Counted from the first letter of the stretch, positions 1-12,925 are shown. The stretch: DNA of 64,000 nucleotides from Taeniopygia guttata (GCF_048771995.1 NC_133026.1:12581001-12645000), one strand, 5' to 3'. Numbers and translations are program-made. Notes: a model not told the origin generated them from the letters alone.

Positions 1-568
1 TTTTTTTTTTTTCCTGCTGCTTTTTACTAGTGGAAATATATTCCACCATTGTAACAGAAAAGAAACAACTGGAAACTTTCAAGTCTTCTGATTCATGGAA
101 ATAAAGAAAAAAAAGGTTATTTTTGAATTTACAGGAGCCAGCCCTTCTGTCCTTTTCTGTTCTGTGGTGACCTATCTAATATCATAATATGTTAGAGAAT
201 CCCACAGCAATGATTTTCTGTTCCATACACATGATATTTTAATTCCTAAGAGTGTGGACATTTGCAATAGACAGTATATTTTGCTGATACCTAAGAGTTT
301 TGGTAAGGAAAAAACACATATGTTTTTTCCTAAAAATATAAAGTTGGTATTACATCATTTTAAAAACTTGATTCCATTTATTTTACTTTTATTTATTAGT
401 CATTTATGGGCTATAGTGCTGGCAACCCAGATGTACCAAGGCCCTCTTTTTCCCCAAACATTAAAGCATAATAAAGATCTTCACTGTGGTTCCATTCCCA
501 GTAAGAGCAAAAATGAAATTAAAGACACAGAGAAGTGTATGTTTCCCAAATTATATTTTTTATGACTT

Positions 569-682
569 AAAAAAAAAACAACAAAACAAAACAAAGAAAA
601 ATATCAGAAAACAAAGAAAAACAACAACAACATCACAAAAGCCACCAACCCAAAAACCCCTAAACAAACACCAAAACCACCC
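569..682. repeat. A/C-rich (CAAA/CAACA) low-complexity tract
   Basis: The + strand is almost wholly A and C, with CAAA, CAACA and AACCC-type units and very few G or T. It starts with a run of ten A. The two strands therefore differ sharply in base use. It resembles the tract at 39827-39955. The frame reading through it as poly-Lys/Asn/Thr is composition only. Confidence 0.8.
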
Positions 683-771
683 TATGCTCTATATACACAC
701 CTATTATTTTGTTTGTGTGCTGTTTGTTTCACAGTTAAGGTCAACACTGTGAGACAGATGAAGAACTGAGC

Positions 772-793
772 CTTTTAAAAGCTTTTATAAAAG
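772..793. repeat. two adjacent TATA-like palindromes
   Basis: A perfect 10-bp palindrome, CTTTTAAAAG (772-781), is followed directly by a perfect 12-bp palindrome, CTTTTATAAAAG (782-793). The second contains TATAAAA on both strands. There is no recognisable gene on either side, so a promoter role is not supported beyond the motif itself. Confidence 0.6.
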
Positions 794-3722
794 TCAGCTT
801 TCGTCCAAATCTTCCTCTGGTTAAGGAAAGTTGATACTGAGGGAGTGATCCAAAATTGCACTTAATGAGCAAAAGTGCAACTCTGGTGGAACTTGTATAT
901 CTTCATTTGAGAGAGAGACATCCAAAATCATCCTTCCAAACCCACTTTAGGGCCTGAGAGGCTATCACTGTTCACACATCCACAGGTGCCTCCATTTCTG
1001 CTACTACTTTCCCACACAATTCCTAATGTGTTTATAGGGCAAGATAGAACCATATGCCTGAATCATTGATTTGGTAGATGTGCTTAATACATGCCTAAAA
1101 TGCAGAATTCTCCAAGTTTGATCCAGGGAACCTGAGAAGAACAGTATGCTACCTACCTAAATGGACTTTGGTCTGAAAGTTAATGCACAATGCAATATCT
1201 CCAATATTTGAATTTCTAATGACTCAGTAGAAAATACCTTTAAACAAAAGCCTTGTCAAGTAATTTAAAATCAAACTCAGAGGCATATTTAAAAAATGTT
1301 AAATTAGGGGGCAACACCACTGAATCTGAAATTGAGACCAGTTTGTATTTTATTTAGCCTCAACCTACAAATAAGCCAAAAATCTTAGAAATTGATGGTA
1401 CACTTTCTGGACACTTTTAGATTTATGAAAAGGTAAAATAAGGAAAGTAAAATGAATGGTAGGAGTAAGCCATGAAGGGGAAATAGTAGGAGGCATGTCT
1501 TCAGTGGAGAACAGTATATTTTAAACTACAGTGGTATCCCTAAAATGCCTCCAGTCACATGGGAATATCACTTCAGAATACACAATGAGCAGAAGGCTAA
1601 CAGCCTTCTCCATGTCTCCAGGAAGGGAGATAAACTAAATTTCTGCATTTGAGTTATTTTGTTGTGCCTCAGGTTCTTCCCCCCAAGAAGGTCTCAGACA
1701 GCAACTACAGCGGATTGAGATGGCTGAGCATCAGAGCATGATACAACCAGAACCAATGGGTTTGTCATTGTCTGATAAAAGTACTCTCAAAAGAAGACAG
1801 CCCTATAAAATAACACTGGTAACCTTAACAGTATGTGTACAGAGCAGATAAATTAGTGAGAAGTGTTTATGTGTACAAAATATTTGCTCTCTTTTTTATA
1901 GTTTATTGCTATTGTTATTATTAACTGACAAGGAAAGGTGTAGGCAGCAATCTTTAACAGATTCTGGGAAAAAGCATTTGATAGTGGTTGTTATGACATG
2001 TAGTGAACCACGTTATGCAATGCAGAGCAGCTAAAATTTAAACATTAAATAGAATGAACTCCTGTCAGGTTCCTTGGCTATGAATGATTTCTGAATAATA
2101 AAATATGGGTGATGTAATTTCAGATTTGAACTTGCTGTGATATTTCAAGTTCACATGTACCTTCCTCCACAATCTCTATTAATGAAGAAATCAACATTTT
2201 TAGAAATAAGGCTCATGGGAGACTGGAAGATTTAATCAAAATTTGAGTATACATTTCAGAGTCTGTGCATATACAAAATCATTCTTGCTTGAGAACTTTG
2301 CAAAATGTGAACATCAAGGTAAGTAGCACTCCCCACTGTCAAAGTAAACTACATTTGCATCCTGTACATCCCAATATCTCCCTACCATGGAATATTTATA
2401 ATATTTACCATTTAGGTTTCAATTTCTCTAGAGATAGTGTTTTCATTCCATTTTTCCTTCTCTATGTTTTACCTTTAAATAGTAATACTATTTCTGTATG
2501 AAACCTCTTTGGAAAGGATGAAACTGAAATTGTTTTACCTGAGTGTTTACTATATTGGATATTGATTCCTCAATGTAAAGGATATAAAGGCTCATCTTTG
2601 AAATCAGTGAGCATAAACAGGGCCAAAAAACTCCCTGAAATTTTCTGTAGAGGGTCAAATCCCAAATGTTTCTTAGCAATAGTTTTGCCATTCATTGTAC
2701 TATTTCCATTTATAATAAGATGAATTGAAATTAATTATTCTTTTTATTTTGTTTTAATAATAAATATTAAAAATCTTAATGCATTTTCTGTAAATAAAGG
2801 AAAAAAAATTATTTAAAATTTAGATATAGCAGAGGTATCTGTTTGGAAAATTTGCAGGACAGCAGTAGAAAAAGAGACAGCTGAACTGCCACAAAGTCAT
2901 TGTACTTTGAGATGTTCCTGGACATTTGTTAGAAAACTGCAAACAGGATGCAGTATTCTGTAAATTTAGAAGCTGTATTTTAAAGACTCCTGTTACATAG
3001 CTCAGTAATTTAACACAGCTAAATTAAGGTAGTAAATTAAAGCAGACACAGAAGGGTAGAACAAGGAATATTAAAAATTTACATCATCTTGGAGTATTTA
3101 TCCACACCCAGTATGTTTTCAGTAACTTTAAATAACTGCTTTGGCAGTTACACTTTCCCTGCTGAGTATGAGGTATTTGAAACTCATTTACTGAAAGTTG
3201 TGTTTTGTGGATTTCCATAGATAACAGGCATAATTCTAAGTTACTAAAAATACCACCAACTGGCTGTTGTGCAAGTTTCTGAAAAGCTGCAATAAATGTC
3301 TCTTATCTGTTTTCATATGAACCTTGGGCTGCACATTATTTTCCTCACTGTGACCTCACTAATTCTCCCTGTCCAGAATTTAATAGGCTGCATTTAATAG
3401 TGCTTCTGAGCATCCCTGGGGGTTCCAAGTTTGCACGACAGGAAAGTTGCTGACGCTGCTGCTCGATGACTGCTCTGCTCTTCTCTTGATGGGTGCTACA
3501 CTGCAGCACTCTCTCAAATGTTGCCCATTTCAGTACAAACAGAAAATGTGCTGCCCAGTGATGGAGATGGTCAGCAACTCATCATATCAGGTGTGTGGAG
3601 AAACATATAGGTAACTTAAGAACAATACACATTGGGCTGCAAATGCAGTATTTTAGATCTGATCATTATTTTAGAATGTGTATTTATTTTAATACACAGG
3701 CTTCACCAGGTAGTGGATATAG

Positions 3723-3850
3723 CATCATCATTCATGTTTCAATGGCAAAGAAATGACAAAGAAATAAGCTCAGAAAAAAATGACCAAAGTCAGCCAGAAA
3801 ACCAAGGACAATGGAAATAACGCTCACATTTTCAGTCTTTTCCTCAGCAC
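3723..3850 (+). repeat. possible MIR-like SINE fossil
   Basis: The order of short blocks (ATGGCAAAGAAATGACAAAG, then an A-rich gap, then GACCAAAGTCAGCCAG) recalls the MIR core, which reads roughly GATGAGGAAACTGAGGC followed by CTTGCCCAAGGTCACACAG. The similarity is weak and recalled from the consensus. It could be chance in purine-rich sequence. MIR is an ancient tRNA-derived SINE found across amniotes at low copy in birds. Confidence 0.27.
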
Positions 3851-5239
3851 GTTATTGACCAGACCAGTAAGTTTAAATGGTAAATTCCATGTGAAATCTG
3901 AGCCCCAGATACACTTTCCTAAACCTTGCCAGTGTCTCAGGTAACAATTTTTTTTCAAAGAGATGTGGTATCTCTTATTCCAGTCCCTGAGGCACTCTGC
4001 TGAACACCAAGGTGCATGGGAACAACACTGCAATTCCCTCTTAGAGGGTGACATGGTTACAGAAAGATCTGATGTGTGGTATCACAGTCCCCCTTGACCA
4101 AAATAAAGATGAAATGGATAGGCCAATGCCAAACTTTATTACCTCTTTTTGCTTCTACAGCAGTCTTATTCCGGCTATAATTCCTCACAGAAATGATCAA
4201 AGTCAACATTAATTTGGACCTCTAAAAACACCATATTAAATGTGTGATGCAGGACAACCATGTAGTGACTCCTGGCCTTTAATCCTTTCCTACATGAACT
4301 CTCCCAGCCAGTTCAAGGAGACAAAGACCCATAGAATACTATTCTGGTTAAATCAAATTCTACTGCTAGTACTGAAGAAAAAAGTTAATGTTTCAACAAG
4401 TCTGAGTTTAATATCTTTCCTGAAGGGTAAATATGTATTAATACATGTCTCTCAAGGAATGAAATGAGTAAATTAACCCCAAGCATTGATGAGATCTGCT
4501 ACAGGTAGTGAACCAAGTTCCTTGAAAGCTCTTTGAGAAGCCTTTTCTCATTTCCTGTCATTTTAAAAGAAATAAAATTCTATGCTCTGTATTGCTTTTT
4601 CTTTAGGTAAACACATTTTTATTCTGCCATAAAGAAATCTCCTCCTGCCATTTTTCCCTGCTGTGAACAGCAGCCTATCAAAAAAATAAAACCTTAAAGG
4701 TCACACTGGAAGCAAGACATATATTACAGTTTCAGATACAAGTCTCAAAGACCTGATAAATGCTTCATTCAGATTTATAAAAGCTACAACACAAAGAAAA
4801 GAACTGCAATTTGTTGATATTAAATCTGTCTTCAACCTTCCAAATAATTATTTTAAATAAAGGTTTTCTCTTCCAATGTTAACTACACAGTATGCTTAGA
4901 TTAAGCCAATTGAATTTTGCTGATCCAGTGAGATTGCTTTCACTTTCAAATGTGGAGGAAGATTTTTTAAGTCACTTTAAAAAAAGGAAAGAAAATAATT
5001 CCACTTGTTAAAATACACAAAGTTTTTATTTCCCTGAGCTTTATCAGAAGATATGGTCAGAGTAATATTTTTTAGCAATTTATTTTGTATAGATGAAGTA
5101 ACTACACAGATCTACAGAAGAATTTACATGTTTTTCACTCAGAAGTAGTTGTGATTTGTGTATCATACTAAATTAATTGTGAAGCAATTAGATCAGAAAT
5201 GCTCAGATCATAAATGTAAAAGAAAGATGAAACAACCAT

Positions 5240-5310
5240 TATATGTATATTTATCATTATTGTATATGGATAAAATTATATATAAACATATATGAAATTA
5301 CATATATAAA
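5240..5310. repeat. AT-rich TATA/CATA low-complexity patch
   Basis: A run of TATATG, TATATTTA and ATATAAAC-type units with almost no G or C on either strand. It is an imperfect (TA)n-like patch, not a clean microsatellite. Confidence 0.6.
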
Positions 5311-6820
5311 TAAAACATTAAACCCTTCTTTTATCAGTAGTGTTGGTAATACATAACAAAAGGATATGTAATTCCATAGCCTAGTGGCTAGCAAACCTAA
5401 CTTAAAACAGGATTTGTTATGTTTCTAGGAGTGCTGCAGGCTGTAGAATTCCCTATCCCTACTCTGGTTTAGACAAATGGTGGCGTGCACACAGCCAAAA
5501 TCTGGAACCAAAACCTCTCACCATGGGATGGGATTAAAAAACTCTTGGCGCTTGTTTTTTTATGTCTTGCTATATAGCTTCATGTATAGCACTTCATACC
5601 TTAGAACTTTTTATCTGACTTGGATTAGTGAATTGCTGTCTATGGGTGCCTCCCCACCAGCTTTTTAATTCAGATCTGGTGCAGACTTGTGGAAGTAAAT
5701 CTCCCTCTTCTGCTCAGTCTCACTTTGGTTCACTTAGATACACCTGAAGTAATTTATTTTATAGAAGGACATCAGCTGGACAGACAAGGTAACAGTGCCA
5801 AGCAGAAGAGGGAGGAAGGGGAATGGAGGAGGGAAATTCAAAATGCAAAATGCCTTCAAAGTAATAAACCTTCCTCACTGAGCTATAAAAAGTCCTCTTC
5901 AACATCCAACAGCACATACCACAAGACTGGGAATATATGAACAATGTATCCTTTCAAGAAAAAAAGAATTACATAGGATTCTTGGAAATAGACTTTGTCA
6001 ACAATCTTCATAGGGGTAAGCAAAAGTACGATTTACCTCCATCCTCTATTCCTGACAATGTTCTGCTCACAGCTTCTCCCCCACTACCCAGGGATTAAAG
6101 ACAGAGAAAACAGAATGAAACACAGAGAGATAAGAAAAAGGCATTGGCTTTGATACTTCCCGAGTGTTCTTTTCCTTCATGTGTTTGGAAAAATCGGGTG
6201 CCACAAAAAATAGATGATGAATTAAAAAACCCAACAGTAAAAAACACTAGATGAAAGACTTCTTGATCTTCTTCACTCAAGCTTCTGCCTGGATAAGAAT
6301 GTTTCATCTCTCCCTACTTACTAAAAAAGACAGAGTAAGCAAAACACTGTCCCTGGAGCAAAATTCTCCTTTACAGTATGTTTCATAATATTTCATCAAG
6401 TGTGGTCTCAGAGAATGGACATTGTGTCCAGAACTACAACACCTTCCTTGTCTGTGCCTAATTTGTTTAGCATAGAGCTGTTGATGGCCATATCTAAAAT
6501 TTATCTACTTGTCTACACATCACCAACAATTGATACAGTAGCACATTAAAGCAACAATGCCACCACTCAAAGAAAAATTAAAGATATAAATGCTGGGATT
6601 TTCCTTCCTGAAAAAGGAAGAGGTGTCATCTGAAGCTTAGCAAGAATCTAGTCTCATGCTACTTGTTCATAAAAAGAAACTGACTCCTGTGATGGAAGAA
6701 GAGCTCCACAATCTCTGAATTTTAAGTCTCTTCTCTACACAGCAAAGATTAATATGTAAGGAAAAAAAAATTTCAGAGAAGGGATCTCTGCCAGTTGGCA
6801 GTGACACACCAAACTTGAGA

Positions 6821-6842
6821 CTTTCAGAAGTCTTTCAGAAGT
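6821..6842 (+). repeat. 11-bp tandem duplication
   Basis: CTTTCAGAAGT occurs twice back to back (6821-6831 and 6832-6842) with no mismatch. This is a small slippage-type duplication in unique DNA. Confidence 0.85.
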
Positions 6843-8559
6843 TTTAAAAACAAGAAAAGGAAACTGCTCATTTTAGATTCTCCTGTTTGCTAAGGTGGCA
6901 TTCAGAGGCTGAGCTGGGTGTAAATTGCTACAGTTGAAGTCATTCTATTTTGAGAGCAGCCTTTTTCTAAAGACAATGTAGTTCCTGAAAATGTAAACTG
7001 TTTTTTCTCACCTTGGTGGGATATTAGCTAGGAACTCTGATCCTGATCAGTCCTGTATCAATGCAGTTAGCTGTATTTTTCTCATCTCAGAAAAATAAAG
7101 GCCTTTTGGTTTCCTATGAAAAAGCACAGTAGTGGAAGAGAGACTACCATATCAGAAACACTTCTCAATCTCCCCTGGACAGTGCCTCATATTTACAGTG
7201 CCATCAAGAGACAAATTTGTGAAAGCCAGGGTTTGGGAAAGCACTCTTTTGTTCGGTTAGTTCTTGGAATCCTTTATTTTCCTAACCAATTTAACCTTGA
7301 GGCACCATTTAAAGGATAATCCACATTTGTCTCTTTTCTAAGCCAAATGAATATTCACAACTGGAAACAAAAGAACACAGAGGATTAACTGAGAAACAGC
7401 CTTTTAAATGATGAATTATGAAGAAATAAGGAAGGATAAGAATAGCTATGAATGAGCTGCTCAGTGTAATTGAGAAGTGTTTAAACTAGTCAGAGATCTA
7501 CTGTCACAGTTTTTAAAAGGTGAGCTTATAAAAGATGGGATAGAAAACTACAGGTGTACTTCGAGCTGTTAAGGGAGAGCAACAATGGAAACTGGTATTC
7601 TTGGGGACTGGGAACAAACACAGTATATTATCTTTCCCATAAAATGTCAAACTCACTGGAGGCCAAGAGGTGCATCAATTTATCTGTGGTGCAAAGTCAG
7701 AGTAGTCTATGGAGTACTATTAAAAATTAATATAGCCTATTTCAATGCTACAGGTTTGATTTGTAGTTGGGCAGTAGTTTAACATATGTTTAATCTGATT
7801 GAGAATGTAAATGGTTCAAAGAATGACAGCCAGAACAACTCAGGGGCAGTAGTTGGCACTTATATGGCTTTGCTGCAGAATCATAAAAGCAAGTAATCAT
7901 AGCTTAGTTATAAAATTCTGCATTTACCTGAAATAAGTAATTCATTTTGTTTCACTGTTGATTTCTCCATCGGCACAAGGGAAACCATGACACACGCAGA
8001 GGGTGGTGAGACTGGACTCCTCCAGTTTTAAACTGTAAAATGAAATCTCTTGAGAGAAATTAATTTATTGCTTTAAGTTTGCTAGATTTAGGTAATATTT
8101 GTATTCAAATATATAAGGTACTTTTATGTTATATGATAAGGTGAAATGATTCTGTGAGTCGATCTGCTCTGAAGTCTATTTGGACAAGCATGGAGTATGC
8201 CCATTGTGTTCCTTTAAACTTAATTATTTACTTGCACATAACCCACCTGCAGAAGTGTCTCCACCTCACCCCACCTATCAGTGGGACCCTGCTGCAAGAC
8301 AGAGTTATTTCCTTTTCTCTTTACAAAAGTATAGCATGACTGACTGCCCTTTAAGTGTATTATTGACACTCTGCTTTGAAGCTCTCAATACGATTGTTGA
8401 ACCTATTGTTTCAGCCTCCATAATTAGAAGGAAGAGAGGGAAGATGAGAGCCAGGGGGTCTGTATTTGCACTGTGTAATGGAGCAAACTGAGGATATTTC
8501 TTAACTCCTACTGGCTAAGGCTGCCCTAGCACTGGAATATAATTATGTTAACACGGAAT

Positions 8560-9110
8560 GGATCTTGTGGTTGTAAAATACCTTTTCCTGGAGTTGTCTC
8601 GGGCCTTGTGACAGGCTCTGGGCTGCAGCACTGTGAGAAGAGTGACCTGCTGAGTGCCAGGTCTCCACACTGAATGCTGCAGTGACCCAGGCACAGCACA
8701 ACCAGAGATGCGATTTCTCCATTCGGCACTTTGGGTGGTGCCTTCAGAATGCAGCTGGGAAGGGGCATGGCAGTGTCACACACAAGTACCATGACAGTGT
8801 CACACAGAGTGTAGCAATCTGAACAAGCCTGAAAAACCCAGCAGAAGATTATTAATTTGTGCAAAGTTTTGGAAATGTTGAAGCACAGCATTCAGACCAA
8901 GGCAGCACTTTCAGTTGCCTGGTACAAATCATGTCCCAGGCCTTTCTCTGCCTTCCCTGCAGCACAGCGAGACCTCAGCCCCTGGCTGAGCTGGTACTCA
9001 GAACAGGAGAGAAGCTGTAGGTATCACATTTTGTCCTATTTGCTGAAAAATTCCAATAGCTGCAGTGCTGTCAGTCATCCAAAACTCAGCATAGATTGAC
9101 ACCCTGATTA
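8560..9110. other. GC-richer islet, unknown nature
   Basis: This roughly 550-bp patch is visibly richer in G and C than its surroundings, with many CAG, CTG and CCC trinucleotides and a few CpGs. It carries open frames on both strands, including one of 121 codons on the minus strand (8526-8891), none with a motif I recognise. Such a patch could be an old transposon, a retained exon or a regulatory element. The sequence alone does not separate these. Confidence 0.35.
8766..8813 (+). repeat. 24-bp near-tandem duplication
   Basis: Two adjacent 24-bp units begin CATGGCAGTGTCACACA (8766) and CATGACAGTGTCACACA (8790). Their first 17 bases differ at one position and their ends have diverged. The pair lies inside the GC-richer islet. 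Confidence 0.7.
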
Positions 9111-9916
9111 CTCCGTGTGCTGCCACATAAGACATAATAGCCAGCATGTGTCTGTTCTGTTTTTCCATTAATTTTCATTTTTTCTTCCAGATCTCTCTGT
9201 GAAATTAAGAATATGTAGAAAATTGCATCTGTCCTGCCTTCTCGAGAATGTACTTCATTATTCTTTAAAGAATAAAGAGAGTAGTGATCTGCAAAACCCA
9301 ACAGTTTTATAAAATTCTGATTTTCATTTTTGTATTTCAACCACTTAATTTATATCTAACTAAAAATTATCATTAATCTCTTGCTTTCAAAGATTTTTAA
9401 ACCCTAAAGATCTCTTGCAGAATAAAGAAGGATTTCAAGTCCAGTATAAATAGAAGTTTTATTTGAGTAACTTTCAAGACTCGTATCTGTAGTATAGAAT
9501 GAATAAAAGTTAGAAAATGTCCAGGTAAAAGCTCTAAAAAAAAAGTTATAGTCTTTATGGGGGATAAAGTTGCTAGGATTTGAAAATTTGAAAATTTGTC
9601 TACCTTCTTAAATTCATCATCACAGAATTTGTTTTTCCTGCAGTGTTCCAGAACTCTCTTTCCCATGGATGATTCATTTGGTAGATTATATAAGATTTTA
9701 TTTTACAGTTCTCATAGAAAATAAAAATAAAATTGAATGCATGGCTAGGGAACAGATTGACCTTTTATACTTCCAGATTCTTCACAGATGTTTTCTTTAA
9801 TGTTTTTTTCATTTGCCAACACTGTTTCCTAATTTCCTTTTTTTATTTTATTTAATAGCTCCTTGCACCTGCAAATCTGAAAACACTGTAACATGTCACT
9901 ACATACTCACAGCCCA

Positions 9917-10027
9917 AATCTGTGAATAGGAAACAGGCACAAGGTGATAAAGTCACTTGCCAAGCATTGCAGGGTTGTCCAGTCCTAGAAGCACAATCTA
10001 GCATGTTATCTTTTGTAACACACTGGA
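9917..10027 (+). repeat. MIR-like SINE fragment
   Basis: The segment reads in order GGAAACAGGCACAAGGTGAT, AAAGTCACTTGCCAAG, a GTCCAGTCCTAGAAGCAC block and TAGCATGTTATCTTTTGTAAC. This matches the block order of the MIR core and 3' part as I remember it: GAAACTGAGGCACAGAG, TTAAGTGACTTGCCCAAG, CTGACTCCAAAGCCC, and ATGCTCTTTCCACTAC. Of the MIR-like fossils here this is the best supported. It is old, diverged and surely immobile. Confidence 0.45.
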
Positions 10028-12849
10028 AAATATTTAACTTCTCTGCCAGTAGCTGAACCACCCTTCACTCACCTTATATCTAAACAATTTTTGGAACATG
10101 GAACTGGGTTCTTTAGGTGCTAATACAGGCCTAAGTTATAATAATCACAGTTATTACAGCTGATAATATAAAGCAGATTTTTGATACTTTTGACTACATT
10201 CAGTTTTGCATGTACTGATGTTCTGCAGTTCTCCTAAGAGGAAAGGATCCGTCTCTTTGTGCACAGGAAAATCCTCCCCTGCTGCAGACTTCCCATGGTG
10301 ACACCTAAAGTGTGCTCTGTGCTGCAGAGAGGCTCCAGTCTCTGTGAGTATTCCTTCCCACAGGAAAGAAAAACTTGTCTTGAAGTGGAGGTAGGAGGTG
10401 GGTAGGATGGGAGCCTTTTTCCACGAGTGAGATGCACTTCTGTACCCTACAGCTGAAAGTACTGAGTGAAGCCCCCATAACTGACCAGCCTGCCAGCGAT
10501 AAAGGGAAATTAGTTTTCCTGTCTTCTAGAAGGTGGGAACACAAAAGGTTGTTAGAACATCAGCTGTGGATGTTATGTCACTTGAGGACCTAAAATAGAA
10601 ATATTGTTAATTTTAGGAACATTTTCAAATATTTTAAATCTGTGTGTAGAATATCCATGGAAAATATTCTTAAATTAAAATTTTCAATATTAATTCTAAG
10701 ATCCATAATTAGTCATAAAACCAAAGCATAATATATGTCATTCAAGTCTAATAAAAAAACCTTAAATTTCACTTATGAGCATTTTACACAGACACCCAGA
10801 TTGACTACATGAAGCTGGCAAAAGAAAAAAATCTGAAAAACTAACAAACAAACCAAAAATTTCCCACCTCCTCCTCCAAAATTCCACCATACAGATTTTC
10901 TATCTACATTAACTTTTCTTGGATAGATATCTGTGAACACACTGATGGAAATTTCAGCTAGTTTTGATGAGCTACAGAACAGATGCATAGAAGGAAGGAG
11001 GGAGGGTAAGAGATTGTGCAGAACTTCAAAAATAAATGTTTTATGCTTATTCATTAACGTTGTGCAAAGAAATATGATAAATAACAATTACAGAACTATC
11101 AGTGTCTGTAAATAAAACTGTGCAAAGGAAAAGAGGAGAAATTTGTTTCCAACCATCTTTATGGTTAATGAATGTCTCATCTCTCCAATTAACAGTTCCA
11201 GTCTTCTGTTCTGAAAAAAACAGCTGGATGAAATGACTCTGCCTTAAGCATGGATTGGAGGACGTGCCTTCTAACATGCATTTTCCTTGGTCTAAGTGTC
11301 ACAATTCCCTGTGAATGACGCCACAGATCTGATTGACATGACAGTATCTTCAAACTAAACAGAAGCAAATTGCTGCCCAAAGGCATCAGCAGTCAAAACA
11401 CTGCTGGTAATTACTCTTGAAGTTAGAAATTCCTCCAGGGATACCTTTCCTATCAAACAATTAAAATCACATGTTATCAGACACAAGTTTCATTTCTGTG
11501 ATTTTGTTTGGATTGAAAGACATAGAAATTTCTCCAATATTTCTCCATTTTCTGAGATATTTGTGGGGTTTTGCCTCCATTTCCCTGTTCCCTCCTCTCC
11601 AATTATTTTTTTCTTCTTTTGGGTGCAGAGACTTGTTACTAGCTCACTGTGGAGTTTTGAAATATGTGATAGAATATTTCTGCAGTACATAAAGGAAATT
11701 TAGCCAGTGGCCAGGTGGGTAAAAAACATTTGTGGGCTGGTTTTCCCTTCTTCATTCAACATATAGAATTTACAAATTCATTGTGTCAAATTCTGTGTTT
11801 CTTTGGTCATCTCAGGGTGTGGTTTCTCCATGTATGCTTCTAACCAGGCAGAAGCATGATGGCAGAGCCACCTGAAGTGGTAGGATATCCATACCACAAG
11901 ATTGTATCCCAACAGTATATCAGTGTATCAATACCAACCTGTTACACAAATTTCTGATGCACCAATCTGATTTTTTTTCGCCTTTTTGTAGAAAAAGATA
12001 TTCACACCATATTTTAGGCGCAATCAAAGCTGAGGTACTGCCTCATATAAAACATTTGCAAAAGACTGAACCCTTAATTACTTCTGAACCCACTGCCAGA
12101 GGTCAGACCTCCATGGCCACCAGGAGCCCCAGTTCCAGGGAGCCTGAACTCCAGCTCACCTTGACATCATCATGCTGATCATGCCTCTAGAACACTCCTA
12201 ACTCACACTCCTATTGCACACACAGCAATACTACAGGACAGTTTTAATTAAGGGGATATAATTGTACATTTCAGTGAAGAAGGATGAATTCAAGCACTCA
12301 TGAACTTTATGCATTTGTTTATCTCCTGTTGAGCCTCCAGGGCTTTTGACCCATGCTGGTGAGATTGCAGAACATTAGTGGAAGCAAAGACACTTTAAAA
12401 TCCTCATTGCAAAATTGCTTTAATGAGTAATCAGCAGCACATCTTTAAGCCTGTCACACTGACCTTTCCCTGCATGCTTTCTCTTTCTTTTTTTTTTTTT
12501 TTGCATTAACAGCATTTTACTTAATACCATGTTAAAAAAAAAAAAAAAAAGCTGCGGAAAAGGATTTTAAAGCTTTCCTTTCAATTTTAACAATGAAATA
12601 CACATATTTCACCTCTAAAACTTGCTGATACTATAAATTGTGTTACGTAGTGAAAAAAGATACTTTTTCAGGATGGCACCTTGACAGTCCATGCGTATGA
12701 GCCCCACTGTAGTGATTTCCTTCTCATGTCTGCTTAGTCCAACAGCTCAAACAAAGTTCTCCCCTACTTTTGTTTGCACAGCTATTTCCTGTTCTAAGAG
12801 GTCAAAAAGGTGATTAATTCTTAAAAAGTATTGAAAATATAAACCAATA
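10028..12849. other. non-coding stretch, includes T15/A17 pair
   Basis: No gene is supported. A GC-richer patch lies at about 10225-10545 (several CTGCAG sites, both strands open for 65-80 codons, no motif). A purine-rich run (GAAGGAAGGAGGGAGGG) lies near 10993-11009, and an A/C-rich patch near 10835-10890. The rest is unique AT-rich sequence. Confidence 0.6.
12488..12550. repeat. poly-T/poly-A inverted pair
   Basis: A run of 15 T (12488-12502) is followed after 31 bases by a run of 17 A (12534-12550). The two runs are complementary, so a single strand could fold into a snap-back stem of about 15 bp. Both runs are probably length-variable. Confidence 0.85.
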
Positions 12850-12925
12850 TAGATCCTATCAGTGTCAACCATATCAAAACCAGAAACACTGAGGCACAGA
12901 AGACTGGTAATTCTCCGTGATTTTG
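12850..12925 (+). repeat. possible MIR-like core remnant
   Basis: GAAACACTGAGGCACAGAAG is close to the MIR core GAAACTGAGGCACAGAG, but the following bases do not continue the MIR consensus clearly. Chance similarity is possible. Confidence 0.25.

Larger units (their letters stand above)
1..3722. other. non-coding AT-rich stretch
   Basis: I see no gene here. The stretch opens with a poly-T run (1-12), contains an A/C-rich low-complexity tract (569-682) and a pair of TATA-like palindromes (772-793), and is otherwise unique AT-rich sequence. Open frames in it (up to about 100 codons) overlap low-complexity sequence or lack any family motif. A roughly 70-codon stop-free frame at about 3405-3613, with a CAG|GTGTGT donor-like site, has no recognisable domain and no convincing partner exon. 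Confidence 0.6.
3851..9916. other. non-coding stretch with AT microsatellite-like patch
   Basis: Unique AT-rich DNA without a supportable gene. It holds an AT-alternating patch at about 5240-5310, an 11-bp tandem duplication at 6821-6842, a GC-richer islet at about 8560-9110 with a near-tandem 24-bp duplication inside it, and a short TTTGAAAA duplication near 9580-9598. Open frames on both strands of the GC islet (up to 121 codons) have no family motif and no splice-site pattern I trust. Confidence 0.6.

Noticed and set aside
3405-3613. Roughly 70-codon stop-free frame with CAG|GTGTGT at its right part, cysteine-rich
   Set aside because: No recognisable domain, no clear acceptor and no partner exon nearby.
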